Below are positions 5,312-12,379 of a DNA stretch of 23,767 nucleotides, in pieces. How positions within the stretch are numbered: the first letter of the stretch is position 1; every line of letters starts with the position of its first letter. The translations under genes were made by a program, and so were the position numbers. This DNA comes from a virus, in the IMG/VR virus record IMGVR_UViG_3300009537_000180, positions 1 through 23,767 of that record; one strand, 5' to 3'. The notes beneath the pieces were generated by a model. It saw only the letters and a program-made list of their open reading frames with translations, made no database searches and was not told the origin of the DNA.

Positions 5312-6439
5312 ATGTGTGGGTTAGTTGGAGTTTTTGGTGATTTGGATGTTAAACTAGAAGAGGTATTTGAAGACCTCTTACAAATGGATGTAATACGCGG
5401 GTGGGAGTCAACGGGTGTTGCTGTTGTTCCTAGAGATGCTAAGAAAGTATCAATTATAAAGGATATCTATGTACCAATCTACATCATACAAGATGTAAAC
5501 TATATTCGAGCAAAAGCGGGGCAAAACCTTCTATTAATGGGGCATAATAGGGCAGCTACTTATGGTAAGGTAGAGAAACGAAATGCACACCCTTTTCAAA
5601 TAAAAAATATTACACTGTCGCATAATGGTACGCTTATCCCGGCTACCCCCCTTCCAAATTTAGATAAATTTGAAACCGACAGTGAAGCTATTACAGACTC
5701 AATTGCAAACATAGGTATAGAAGAAACATGGCCGCTCCTAAACGGTGCTGCTACTATTACTTTTTGGGATAATAAAGTAAAAACACTTAATATCGCCTCT
5801 AATGGTAAACGACCATTAAACTATGTATTCTTAAAAGATAATAAAGCTATCATGTGGGCATCAGAAGATTGGATGTTAGATGGGGTAATAAAACGACATA
5901 AATTAGAAGTTGAAAAGAGAAAGGATGAGGGATACTTATGGTATATTCGAACAAATACTGTTGGAATTTTCTCTTTTAAAAAAGAAAAAATAGTTTCAAA
6001 GTTTCCTCGTTTAAAAGAATATAAAAGTAGTTTTATTCAGGGTGGATTTAGGAACCAATACGATAATAATTATGGATTAAATGATGACGGTTGGTCAGAG
6101 GGATGGTATGAAATTACTAAAGAAGAAAAAGAAACGGATAATGTAGTGGACTTACAACAAAAATTTAAAGATAAGCGGAAACTTCTGGAAAAAGACGATA
6201 AAACTTTGAAGTTAAAAGCGATAGCTACAGATAAAGATGATCCAAATATTGCAAAAAATTTAATGTCTTTAATGGAATTTAGGTTGAGATACACAAATTG
6301 CGTTCTATGTAAAGAGTCTATTTTCGAAGAGTTTGAAACAGCAATCATCTTAGATAAGCATTCCGCTATTTGTAAGGCTTGTACAGGAATTGCGATAGCA
6401 AACAACATCCCCCTCACTGCAAACGGACTACTTGAATGA
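5312..6439 (+). CDS. Class II (Ntn-type) glutamine amidotransferase with C-terminal CxxC...CxxC module
   Basis: Met1 is followed by Cys2 in MCGLVGVFG, the autoprocessed N-terminal nucleophile of class II amidotransferases (GlmS, AsnB and PurF type). Supporting motifs are RGWESTGVAVV, GHNRAATYG, AHPF, LSHNGTL and TDSEAI, in family order across residues 30-130. These release ammonia from glutamine. No synthetase or isomerase domain follows. Instead, a Lys/Glu-rich linker leads to a C-terminal C-x2-C ... C-x2-C pair (Cys330, 333, 354, 357), a likely zinc ribbon. Ammonia or glutaminase activity would feed the adjacent amidoligases. ATG 5312 is fixed by the need for Cys2. The stop overlaps the next ATG. 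Confidence 0.9.
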   Translation: MCGLVGVFGDLDVKLEEVFEDLLQMDVIRGWESTGVAVVPRDAKKVSIIKDIYVPIYIIQDVNYIRAKAGQNLLLMGHNRAATYGKVEKRNAHPFQIKNITLSHNGTLIPATPLPNLDKFETDSEAITDSIANIGIEETWPLLNGAATITFWDNKVKTLNIASNGKRPLNYVFLKDNKAIMWASEDWMLDGVIKRHKLEVEKRKDEGYLWYIRTNTVGIFSFKKEKIVSKFPRLKEYKSSFIQGGFRNQYDNNYGLNDDGWSEGWYEITKEEKETDNVVDLQQKFKDKRKLLEKDDKTLKLKAIATDKDDPNIAKNLMSLMEFRLRYTNCVLCKESIFEEFETAIILDKHSAICKACTGIAIANNIPLTANGLLE

Positions 6440-7245
6440 CATTAAAAATTGGCGCTGATCCTGAACTATTCTTAAAGAAGAAAGGAGTTTTCTACTCCGG
6501 TTTTGGTGTTATACCAGGGTCTAAATCCCTCCCTTATCCAGTTAATAGGGGGGCGGTTCAGGTTGACGGTATGGCGGTAGAGTTTAATATTCTCCCTGCT
6601 GAAAATAGGGAAAGCTTTTCTGAAAATATTCAAGAAGTATTGAAAATATTAAGAAATATGGTACCAGTAGACTTCGATTTAGCAATAGAGTCGGTTGCTT
6701 ATTTTGAAAAAGAATATTTTAAAAGTCAACCGAGAGAGTGTAAACTTTTAGGGTGCAACCCCGACTATAATGCCTATACAGAGGAAATGAATATCCCCCC
6801 AAACCCAAGAAAACCAATAAGAACAGCAGCGGGGCATATTCACTTAGGGTGGGGAGAAGGAATTGAACCTAACAGGGGCCATTTCAATAGGTGTTTTACG
6901 CTTACCAAGCAATTAGATTTTTTATTAGGTATTCCTAGTGTGGTGCTGGACAGGGGAGAAGAACGTCGGAAGATGTATGGACAAGCAGGCTGTTTCCGCC
7001 CAAAACAATATGGTATGGAGTATCGTGTTCTTAGTAATTTTTGGTTAAAAGACACCAAACTAATTGAGTGGGTATTTGACCAAGCTAAACGAGCATTTGA
7101 ACTTCTTACAGAAGAGGGAGTTAATCTACATAAAGAACTTGGAGATGTTGCAAGAGATATTATAAATAAAAATAATAAAGAAGGAGCAGCTAATCTTTTG
7201 CAAAAGGAACTAAAGGGGTACGTGAATATTGAGGCACTTACATGA
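6436..7245 (+). CDS. phiEco32-type COOH-NH2 ligase (amidoligase, glutamine-synthetase-like fold)
   Basis: The 269-residue product carries the motif set of the phage COOH-NH2 ligase type 2 family: GADPELFL (5-12), VQVDGMAVEFNILPAE (about 41-56), AAGHIHLGWG (about 132-141) and a long basic signature with MYGQAGCFRPKQYGMEYR and LSNFWL (about 180-203). The conserved acidic residues and His would bind metal and ATP as in glutamine synthetase. The reaction is ATP-dependent joining of a carboxylate to an amine. The family was predicted by comparative genomics (Iyer, Aravind and colleagues) to act in peptide or protein modification together with ATP-grasp, GAT-II and GGCT enzymes, which is the neighbourhood seen here. 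ATGA overlaps occur on both sides. Confidence 0.88.
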   Translation: MTLKIGADPELFLKKKGVFYSGFGVIPGSKSLPYPVNRGAVQVDGMAVEFNILPAENRESFSENIQEVLKILRNMVPVDFDLAIESVAYFEKEYFKSQPRECKLLGCNPDYNAYTEEMNIPPNPRKPIRTAAGHIHLGWGEGIEPNRGHFNRCFTLTKQLDFLLGIPSVVLDRGEERRKMYGQAGCFRPKQYGMEYRVLSNFWLKDTKLIEWVFDQAKRAFELLTEEGVNLHKELGDVARDIINKNNKEGAANLLQKELKGYVNIEALT

Positions 7246-7892
7246 AAAATTCAACAAATAATGAACGATTTTACGACTTAAATCATGCAGATATGTATCT
7301 AAGACATACAGTAATTAGGGTGGAGAGTATTCCTGCCTATATTACAGCAATTGGGGGGAGTAAAAAAGCAGGCTTTTCTATCGAATATGTTGAGCTGGGG
7401 GATATACACAATAAATTAATTACCGCTTTAGGACTAAAAACGGTAGACCTTAGCCCCCTTCCATTAGGTATGATGAACTACTTTCCAGGAAAGGGTAACT
7501 TACGAACAGTAATTATAAGCCGTATACCCGTAAGGCGATGGAAAGTGGGGTTAGACACAAGAAATATGTTAATCTCAAGTATTGCGGGAGATCGCCATTC
7601 TATATTCCTTGAGCCCGGCCAAGTTATCCTATCCGCAGATTTAAAAAATACAATTATGGGAAAATTTCCAACATATAAAGAAGCAATTAATAGCTTAGAG
7701 AGCAGCTCTGCATATAGCTCTGTTGCTTTTAACCGGCATTTCGCTATAAAAACGAGAGGAAAGGGTAAGAATGAACTTATCTATTATAAATTTGATACAC
7801 CAATAGGAATATGCGGGCCAACTAAACCACTACTTTCTCCCGAATTTATGTTTTTAAAAGAACATCTTGATGAGGTACTGAAACATGAATGA
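7242..7892 (+). CDS. Conserved-looking unknown protein embedded in amidoligase cluster (216 aa)
   Basis: The ATG at 7242 overlaps the upstream stop and the gene ends 8 bases inside the next one, so it is tightly coupled within the ligase operon. Visible features are an N-terminal NHADMYLRHTVIRVESIPAY, then LSPLPLGMMNYFPGKGNLRT, the basic motif SRIPVRRWKVGLDTRNM, and a Ser-rich stretch (SLESSSAYSSVAFNRHFAIK). The 'LG.(M)N ... R.P.R.WK.GL...N' pattern is, from memory, shared with other phage hypotheticals near ATP-grasp genes, but I cannot name a domain. It may be the modification substrate, a specificity subunit or an unrecognised enzyme. No catalytic motif is clear. Confidence 0.8.
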   Translation: MKNSTNNERFYDLNHADMYLRHTVIRVESIPAYITAIGGSKKAGFSIEYVELGDIHNKLITALGLKTVDLSPLPLGMMNYFPGKGNLRTVIISRIPVRRWKVGLDTRNMLISSIAGDRHSIFLEPGQVILSADLKNTIMGKFPTYKEAINSLESSSAYSSVAFNRHFAIKTRGKGKNELIYYKFDTPIGICGPTKPLLSPEFMFLKEHLDEVLKHE

Positions 7893-8958
7893 TGATAAGA
7901 ATATCTACCCCACTATCAGAGAGCTTATTGGGGGCAGGAAAAAATTTAAAAAGGGGCAAGATATAGGGATAGAAATTGAAATCGAGGGGCGGAGAATATG
8001 GGACACATGGCCCGGTAATAATACTTGGCATATTGTTGAAGATGGGTCATTAAGGGGGGAAGAGGCCGCAGAATATATTCTTGCCCACCCAATCCATATT
8101 GATGAAATACCTGAAGCTCTAGAAGAACTAGAAGAGCTTCTTGAACCCGTAAAAATCGAACTAAGCGACCGCTGTGGGGTGCATATACATATCAATATAC
8201 AAGATATAACATTTAAAGAGTTGTTTAATTTTGCATTCTTATACTTAGTTATGGAAGATGTCCTTGTTAGTTATTGCGGGGCAAGCAGGGAAGGAAACCT
8301 ATTCTGCCTTAAAGCAAAAGATGCAGAATACCTAATAGACAAACTCATAGAAACTAAAAAAGAAAATGAATTGGGGCCCTTAAAAAATCAAGAAGAGAAT
8401 ATTCGTTATGCCGCTATCAACTTTGCATCCATATTTAAACATGGTTCTCTAGAATTTAGAGCATTAAAAACTCCAAAAGATTTTTCAGAGATTAATACTT
8501 GGGCTCGGATGCTCTGGCAGGTAAAAGAAGCCTCTGGTAAATACAACACCCCTATAGAGATAATTGAGGATTGTTCTTTACTTGGGATGCGTGGGTTTAT
8601 TATCAAAGTTATGGGAGACTTCACAAAAACTTTGGTAAGAAATGTACCAGAAATAGAAAATAAAATTAGAACAGGCATACGTTTAATGCAAGATGTAGCT
8701 TACACAAAATCTATTAAACGTCCTGTAATTAAAAGTGATTTAGTAAAACCAAAAAAAGTGTATAAGCCTGGCGCGGTCATAGTAGAAGATAATATATTCC
8801 TAGAAGAGCCCGAAGCCCCAGAAGCCGACGAAGCTGTGTTTCAAGAACCCGTAGAAGGGGAACAGATTAGAGGTGGTCATAGGGTTAACATCATGCGAGG
8901 ATACCAGGCGGCCCTATACCGCGACCGCGAACTAAGAGCCATAGCCGAAGAAGAGTAA
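7885..8958 (+). CDS. Amidoligase_2-family protein (357 aa)
   Basis: Motifs in order: DIGIEIEIEGRRIW (about 25-38), VEDGSLRG (about 50-57), CGVHIHINI (about 98-106), EDVLVSYCG then REGNLFCL (about 125-145), and YAAINFASIFKHGSLEFRAL (about 175-194). This matches the amidoligase family related to glutamine synthetase, where 'E.E.E', 'D.S', 'G.H.H' and 'EFR' supply metal and ATP ligands. It is a second, distinct ligase beside the COOH-NH2 ligase at 6436. The C-terminal 100 residues are acidic and Pro-rich (EEPEAPEADEAVFQEP), probably a flexible tail. TAATG couples it to the ATP-grasp gene. Confidence 0.88.
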   Translation: MNDDKNIYPTIRELIGGRKKFKKGQDIGIEIEIEGRRIWDTWPGNNTWHIVEDGSLRGEEAAEYILAHPIHIDEIPEALEELEELLEPVKIELSDRCGVHIHINIQDITFKELFNFAFLYLVMEDVLVSYCGASREGNLFCLKAKDAEYLIDKLIETKKENELGPLKNQEENIRYAAINFASIFKHGSLEFRALKTPKDFSEINTWARMLWQVKEASGKYNTPIEIIEDCSLLGMRGFIIKVMGDFTKTLVRNVPEIENKIRTGIRLMQDVAYTKSIKRPVIKSDLVKPKKVYKPGAVIVEDNIFLEEPEAPEADEAVFQEPVEGEQIRGGHRVNIMRGYQAALYRDRELRAIAEEE

Positions 8959-9686
8959 TGTTATATTTATATTCTTATATGGGGGGGTCAAACGGGGCAA
9001 AAGAAGTGGCTAAAAAATTAAAAGTTAATCGTATTAAACATAAAAATAGTAGCTTTAAAGGAGGCAGGAATAAGATAGTAATAAACTGGGGGGCCACTGA
9101 AGTCCCAAAAGAAGTGGGCAAGTGCACAATAATCAACACCCCTGAAGCTGTTAAAGAGGTGAGTAATAAACTATTATTCTTTGAAAAATTAAACGGTAAG
9201 AAACTCACCCCCACCTATACAAGAGATGCGAGGGTGGCGGAAGAGTGGTTAAAGGGGGGCTATCATGTACTATGCCGTACCCTCTTACGTGCTAGTGGGG
9301 GGCGGGGGATTGTTTTAGATAAGATAGTAGAAGCGAAATTATATGTACGCTATATAGCTAAAAAAGAAGAATATCGGGTACATATTTTCAGGGGGCAGGT
9401 CATTGATGTTCAAAGAAAAGCACGAAAGCTTGATGAAGAACAACCTAACTGGAAAATTAGAAACTTAGAAGGGGGGTTTGTTTATGTCAGAGAAGGGTTT
9501 AATATCCCTGAATGTGTTATTGATGTAGCTAAGAAAACATTTAAACATTTTAATTTAGACTTTGGGGCTATAGATATAATTTATACAGCCAATAAAAATA
9601 GGGCTTTCGCCCTTGAGATTAATACTGCCCCAGGTTTAGAGGGGCAAACAGTTGAGAGTTATGTAACAGCTTTTAAGGCGTTATAA
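8958..9686 (+). CDS. ATP-grasp family carboxylate-amine ligase (242 aa)
   Basis: The product ends in an ATP-grasp core: substrate or ATP-lid residues in NKLLFFEKLN, VLCRTLLRASGGRGIVL (Gly-rich loop, about 109-125), EEYRVHIFRGQVIDVQRKAR (about 136-156), FGAIDIIY and the metal-binding ALEINTAPGLEG (about 222-232). These enzymes activate a carboxylate as acyl-phosphate for attack by an amine. The N-terminus MLYLYSYMGGSNGAKEVAKK with NWGATEVP resembles the short pre-ATP-grasp domain seen in phage versions. It is the last gene of the cluster. Its DNA contains long G runs (7 G at 8981, and 6 G plus 5 G at 9297-9308). Confidence 0.88.
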   Translation: MLYLYSYMGGSNGAKEVAKKLKVNRIKHKNSSFKGGRNKIVINWGATEVPKEVGKCTIINTPEAVKEVSNKLLFFEKLNGKKLTPTYTRDARVAEEWLKGGYHVLCRTLLRASGGRGIVLDKIVEAKLYVRYIAKKEEYRVHIFRGQVIDVQRKARKLDEEQPNWKIRNLEGGFVYVREGFNIPECVIDVAKKTFKHFNLDFGAIDIIYTANKNRAFALEINTAPGLEGQTVESYVTAFKAL

Positions 9687-9736
9687 AAGTATCTCCGCAT
9701 ATGCTTAGTAGTATATCACCCCGGGGCCGTACATAC

Positions 9737-9766
9737 TTAATACTCCTTTTCTCCTAGTTTTGTGAC
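9737..9766 (-). promoter_or_regulatory. Partial, divergent copy of the shared promoter-like element
   Basis: Read on the - strand, GTCACA (9766-9761) is followed after 11 bases by AAAGGAGTATTAA. This keeps the GAGTAT core and matches 9 of 13 positions of the element at 9791 at identical spacing. It points back into the 3' end of the ATP-grasp gene, so it would drive an antisense RNA or serve as a second operator half. Confidence 0.35.
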
Positions 9767-9797
9767 AAAATATTTTATTTATTTTTTTTCGTCACAA
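9760..9797. repeat. Inverted repeat TTGTGAC ... GTCACAA with AT-rich spacer
   Basis: Perfect 7-base arms at 9760-9766 and 9791-9797 flank 24 bases of almost pure A/T. The right arm overlaps the GTCACA box of the + strand promoter-like element. It could be an operator, a divergent promoter core or a hairpin. The rest of the 150-base gap (9687-9759) holds a CCCCGGGG palindrome near 9720 and no gene. Confidence 0.5.
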
Positions 9798-9822
9798 CCT
9801 TCTACTTCAAAGAGTATATAAT
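9791..9822 (+). promoter_or_regulatory. Shared phage promoter-like element, copy A
   Basis: GTCACA (9791-9796), eleven unconserved bases, then CAAAGAGTATATA (9808-9820), with TATAAT at 9817-9822. The same 19 bases at the same spacing occur at 15999-16028, the only other sizeable + strand gap in the AT-rich block. A start would lie near 9829, just before the ATG at 9837. It may be read by host RNA polymerase or by the sigma factor at 12379. Confidence 0.7.
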
Positions 9823-9836
9823 AGAAAGGAAAAAAA

Positions 9837-9923
9837 ATGAACGAGGCAATAGTAGGAATGTGGGGGGTGGCCTTACTTTCTGGGGGGGTAATATTGGGTG
9901 GCCTATGGATAATCTTCCTGTAA
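9837..9923 (+). CDS. Promoter-proximal one-helix membrane peptide (28 aa)
   Basis: The ATG at 9837 follows AGAAAGGA at a good distance and is the first start after the promoter-like element. The product begins MNEAIVGMWGVALLSGGVIL and continues GGLWIIFL, a single hydrophobic helix with glycine zippers and a tiny polar start. It overlaps the next gene by 19 bases. The function is unknown. It could be an inner-membrane effector peptide or a translated leader. Confidence 0.5.
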   Translation: MNEAIVGMWGVALLSGGVILGGLWIIFL

Positions 9924-10204
9924 TATTTGGTAAATGGGAGTGCTTGTATAAGCGGCTCTTATTTAGGGGGGTGCCTCTTCCTCAATGGTTACATCTTTTA
10001 TTATATAGGTTTGATAATCGAAGAAGTGTACGAGGGAATTTAAAAAGATGGAACCCAAAAGGAAAAAGAGGGGGTAGGCAAGTTAAGAAAAATACCGAAA
10101 TGGAAACTTGGTTTTATTTGTTAAATAGAAAAATGTATAAACATTCTCTAAAGGTAGGTTATAGGCACGTATTAGGCAAGCAACCTTGGTATTGGTGGGT
10201 GTGA
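9905..10204 (+). CDS. Basic aromatic-rich hypothetical protein (99 aa)
   Basis: I chose the ATG at 9905 over an upstream in-frame ATG at 9860 because the earlier start lies deep in the membrane-peptide gene and would add a meaningless Gly/Trp run. The product is strongly basic with an Arg/Lys/Gly core (RFDNRRSVRGNLKRWNPKGK) and a C-terminal GYRHVLGKQPWYWWV. The charge suggests nucleic-acid association. No domain is recognised. It ends 7 bases before the metallophosphoesterase gene. Confidence 0.6.
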   Translation: MDNLPVIFGKWECLYKRLLFRGVPLPQWLHLLLYRFDNRRSVRGNLKRWNPKGKRGGRQVKKNTEMETWFYLLNRKMYKHSLKVGYRHVLGKQPWYWWV

Positions 10205-10211
10205 TGCAAAT

Positions 10212-10709
10212 ATGACAAATATATGGGTTATCGCTGATACTCATTTTGGGCATAGGAATATATTAACTTTTACAGATAAAGAGGGAAAGTTAATAAGGGG
10301 CGCTATATTTAAAACTATAGAAGAACATGATGAAACCCTTATAGCAAACTGGAACGAATTAGTCGGCCCACAAGACCATGTTTATCATTTAGGGGATGTA
10401 GTTATAAATAAAAAATCCCTAGAAATAGTTAAAAGACTAAACGGGCATAAAAGATTAGTGTTCGGGAACCACGATATATTTGATTATAAAAAATATATAG
10501 AGGCTGGTTTTGAAAAAGTTTATGGGGTGAGAGTATTTCCGAAACACAATTATATATTTACACATATTCCGTTACACCCGAGCTGTTTAGCTAGTAGGGG
10601 GTGGATTAATGTACATGGACACACCCATAGTAATATTATAAATGAACCAGGATATATGTGTGTTTCGGTAGAGCAGACAAATTATAGACCATTATTATTA
10701 ATGAGATAA
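10212..10709 (+). CDS. Calcineurin-like metallophosphoesterase (165 aa)
   Basis: It has all five metal-site motifs of the family: DTHFGH (9-14), HLGDVV (about 60-65), FGNHDIF (about 84-90), a lone His in FTHIPLH and VHGHTHSN near residue 136. It is a minimal single-domain enzyme that hydrolyses phosphomonoesters or phosphodiesters with two metal ions. Phage relatives act on nucleotides, on RNA 2',3' ends or on cyclic nucleotides; the substrate here is not evident. It is followed 11 bases later by the primase-helicase. A second, unrelated-length member of the same superfamily lies at 12864. Confidence 0.88.
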   Translation: MTNIWVIADTHFGHRNILTFTDKEGKLIRGAIFKTIEEHDETLIANWNELVGPQDHVYHLGDVVINKKSLEIVKRLNGHKRLVFGNHDIFDYKKYIEAGFEKVYGVRVFPKHNYIFTHIPLHPSCLASRGWINVHGHTHSNIINEPGYMCVSVEQTNYRPLLLMR

Positions 10710-10720
10710 GGACAAAGAAT

Positions 10721-12379
10721 TTGTCAGGCAATTGTATTGAAAAACTCCCGCACGAATGCGGAAGCTCTGATGCACTCCAAGTGTTTCAGAATGATAGAAC
10801 GGGGGAATATACAGGCTACTGCTATGCCTGTGACACATACGTTCCTTCTCCTTATGGGGGTTCCCAGCCTGTACGAAAGCCTAGAATAAAGAAGACACAA
10901 GAAGAAATTGATAGCGACCTGGAAGAAATAAAGGGCTTAAAAGCCTTTGATCTTCCTGATAGAAGCCTGTCTAAAGCATCCCTAGAGTATTTTGAAATAA
11001 AGGTGGGGGTTAGTGAACAAGATGGTTATACTCCTGTTATCCATCATTATCCTTATTTTAATAACGGGGTTCTTTCCGCCTATAAATCCCGTTTAGTTTC
11101 GGGTAAACAGTTTTGGTCTGTTGGGGATATTAAAGATGTTGAGTTGTTTGGGTGGAAACGGGCATTAGAAACGGGGGCTAAAGTCTTATACATTGTCGAG
11201 GGAGAGTTGGATGCAGTTGCTTTATTCCAAGCTTTAAAGAATAAGGCCAGGGGTACTAAGTATGCCGACTATAACCCCGCTGTTGTAAGCCTAGTTACTG
11301 GGGCAAGCGGGGCAAAGCGAGATATAACAAAACTCCTACCTTCTATTAAATCCAACTTTAAAGATGTTGTGTTGGTTTATGACCAAGATGAGCAGGGAAA
11401 GAAGGCTGTTGAGGAAACTATGCAGCTTATTCCTTATGCCCAATCCGTTGAACTCCCCGCTAAGGATGCAAATGAGTGTGTTATAAAGGGATATGAACTT
11501 GCCCTCTGTAACGCTGTCCTCTTTAAGAAGGCTAAGCCTAAAAATACACGGGTTATACGGGGGCATAGTCTCATCCAGGCAGCCCGTACAGCGCCCAAAA
11601 TGGGCCTCTCATGGCCGTGGGAGGGGTTGACGAAGATTACTAGGGGGATCAGGTTTGGTGAGACTGTGTACCTTGGGGCTGGCGTTAAGATGGGTAAGAC
11701 CACTATGGTTGCCACCATCTGTTCTCACCTTATAACGGAGCATGGGTTAAAAGTCTTTTGTGTACAGCCCGAAGAAACCAATGCAAAAACATTTAAGCTG
11801 GTAGTGGGGAAGGTGGCTAAAAGAATTTTCCATGACCCAGAAATCCCATTTGACTTTGATGCATATGATGCAGCTGCCCCAATAGTAGGAGAAAATCTCT
11901 ATCTTCTTAACCTTTATCAGAGCTTAGATTGGAATACCCTTAGAGGGGATATCGCAATAGCAGTGGAAGAGGGATGCCGTGTTGTATGTATTGATCCTAT
12001 TACCAATCTTACTAACGGTATTGATCCTTCTCAAGCTAATACTGTATTACAGGAATTTGCTCAAGAGCTTTCATACACCGCCAAAGACTTAAATATAATT
12101 GTATTTCTCTTTTGTCATCTTAAGGCTCCCGAGGCTGGTCCCCCGCATGAGCGTGGCGGAAAAGTTTATTCATCCCAATTCGCCGGGAGCCGCGCCATGA
12201 TGCGCTCATGTCATTCCATGATGGGGCTTGAAGGTAACAAAGACCCCGACCTCACCGAAGAAGAACGTAACTTAAGACGGCTTGTTATTTTAGAAGATAG
12301 AGAGTTTGGTGCAACAGGTTATATTAATCTGTTTTACGACAAGCATACAGGACTCTATCATGAGTTGAAGGAGAAGTAA
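10721..12379 (+). CDS. Replicative primase-helicase (TOPRIM + DnaB/T7 gp4-like), TTG start
   Basis: The N-terminus has a His/Cys zinc site (H11-x-C13 ... C34-x2-C37). A TOPRIM domain follows with IVEGELDAVAL (158-168) and VVLVYDQDEQG. The RecA-like helicase domain carries Walker A GAGVKMGKTT (319-328), VFCVQPEET, Walker B-like VVCIDPITNL and a late FAGSRAMMRSCHSMMG. At 552 residues it matches T7 gp4-like bifunctional proteins that unwind DNA and prime the lagging strand. The TTG at 10721 follows AAGGACAAAG. It overlaps the sigma-factor gene as TAATG, placing replication and transcription control in one operon. Confidence 0.92.
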   Translation: MSGNCIEKLPHECGSSDALQVFQNDRTGEYTGYCYACDTYVPSPYGGSQPVRKPRIKKTQEEIDSDLEEIKGLKAFDLPDRSLSKASLEYFEIKVGVSEQDGYTPVIHHYPYFNNGVLSAYKSRLVSGKQFWSVGDIKDVELFGWKRALETGAKVLYIVEGELDAVALFQALKNKARGTKYADYNPAVVSLVTGASGAKRDITKLLPSIKSNFKDVVLVYDQDEQGKKAVEETMQLIPYAQSVELPAKDANECVIKGYELALCNAVLFKKAKPKNTRVIRGHSLIQAARTAPKMGLSWPWEGLTKITRGIRFGETVYLGAGVKMGKTTMVATICSHLITEHGLKVFCVQPEETNAKTFKLVVGKVAKRIFHDPEIPFDFDAYDAAAPIVGENLYLLNLYQSLDWNTLRGDIAIAVEEGCRVVCIDPITNLTNGIDPSQANTVLQEFAQELSYTAKDLNIIVFLFCHLKAPEAGPPHERGGKVYSSQFAGSRAMMRSCHSMMGLEGNKDPDLTEEERNLRRLVILEDREFGATGYINLFYDKHTGLYHELKEK

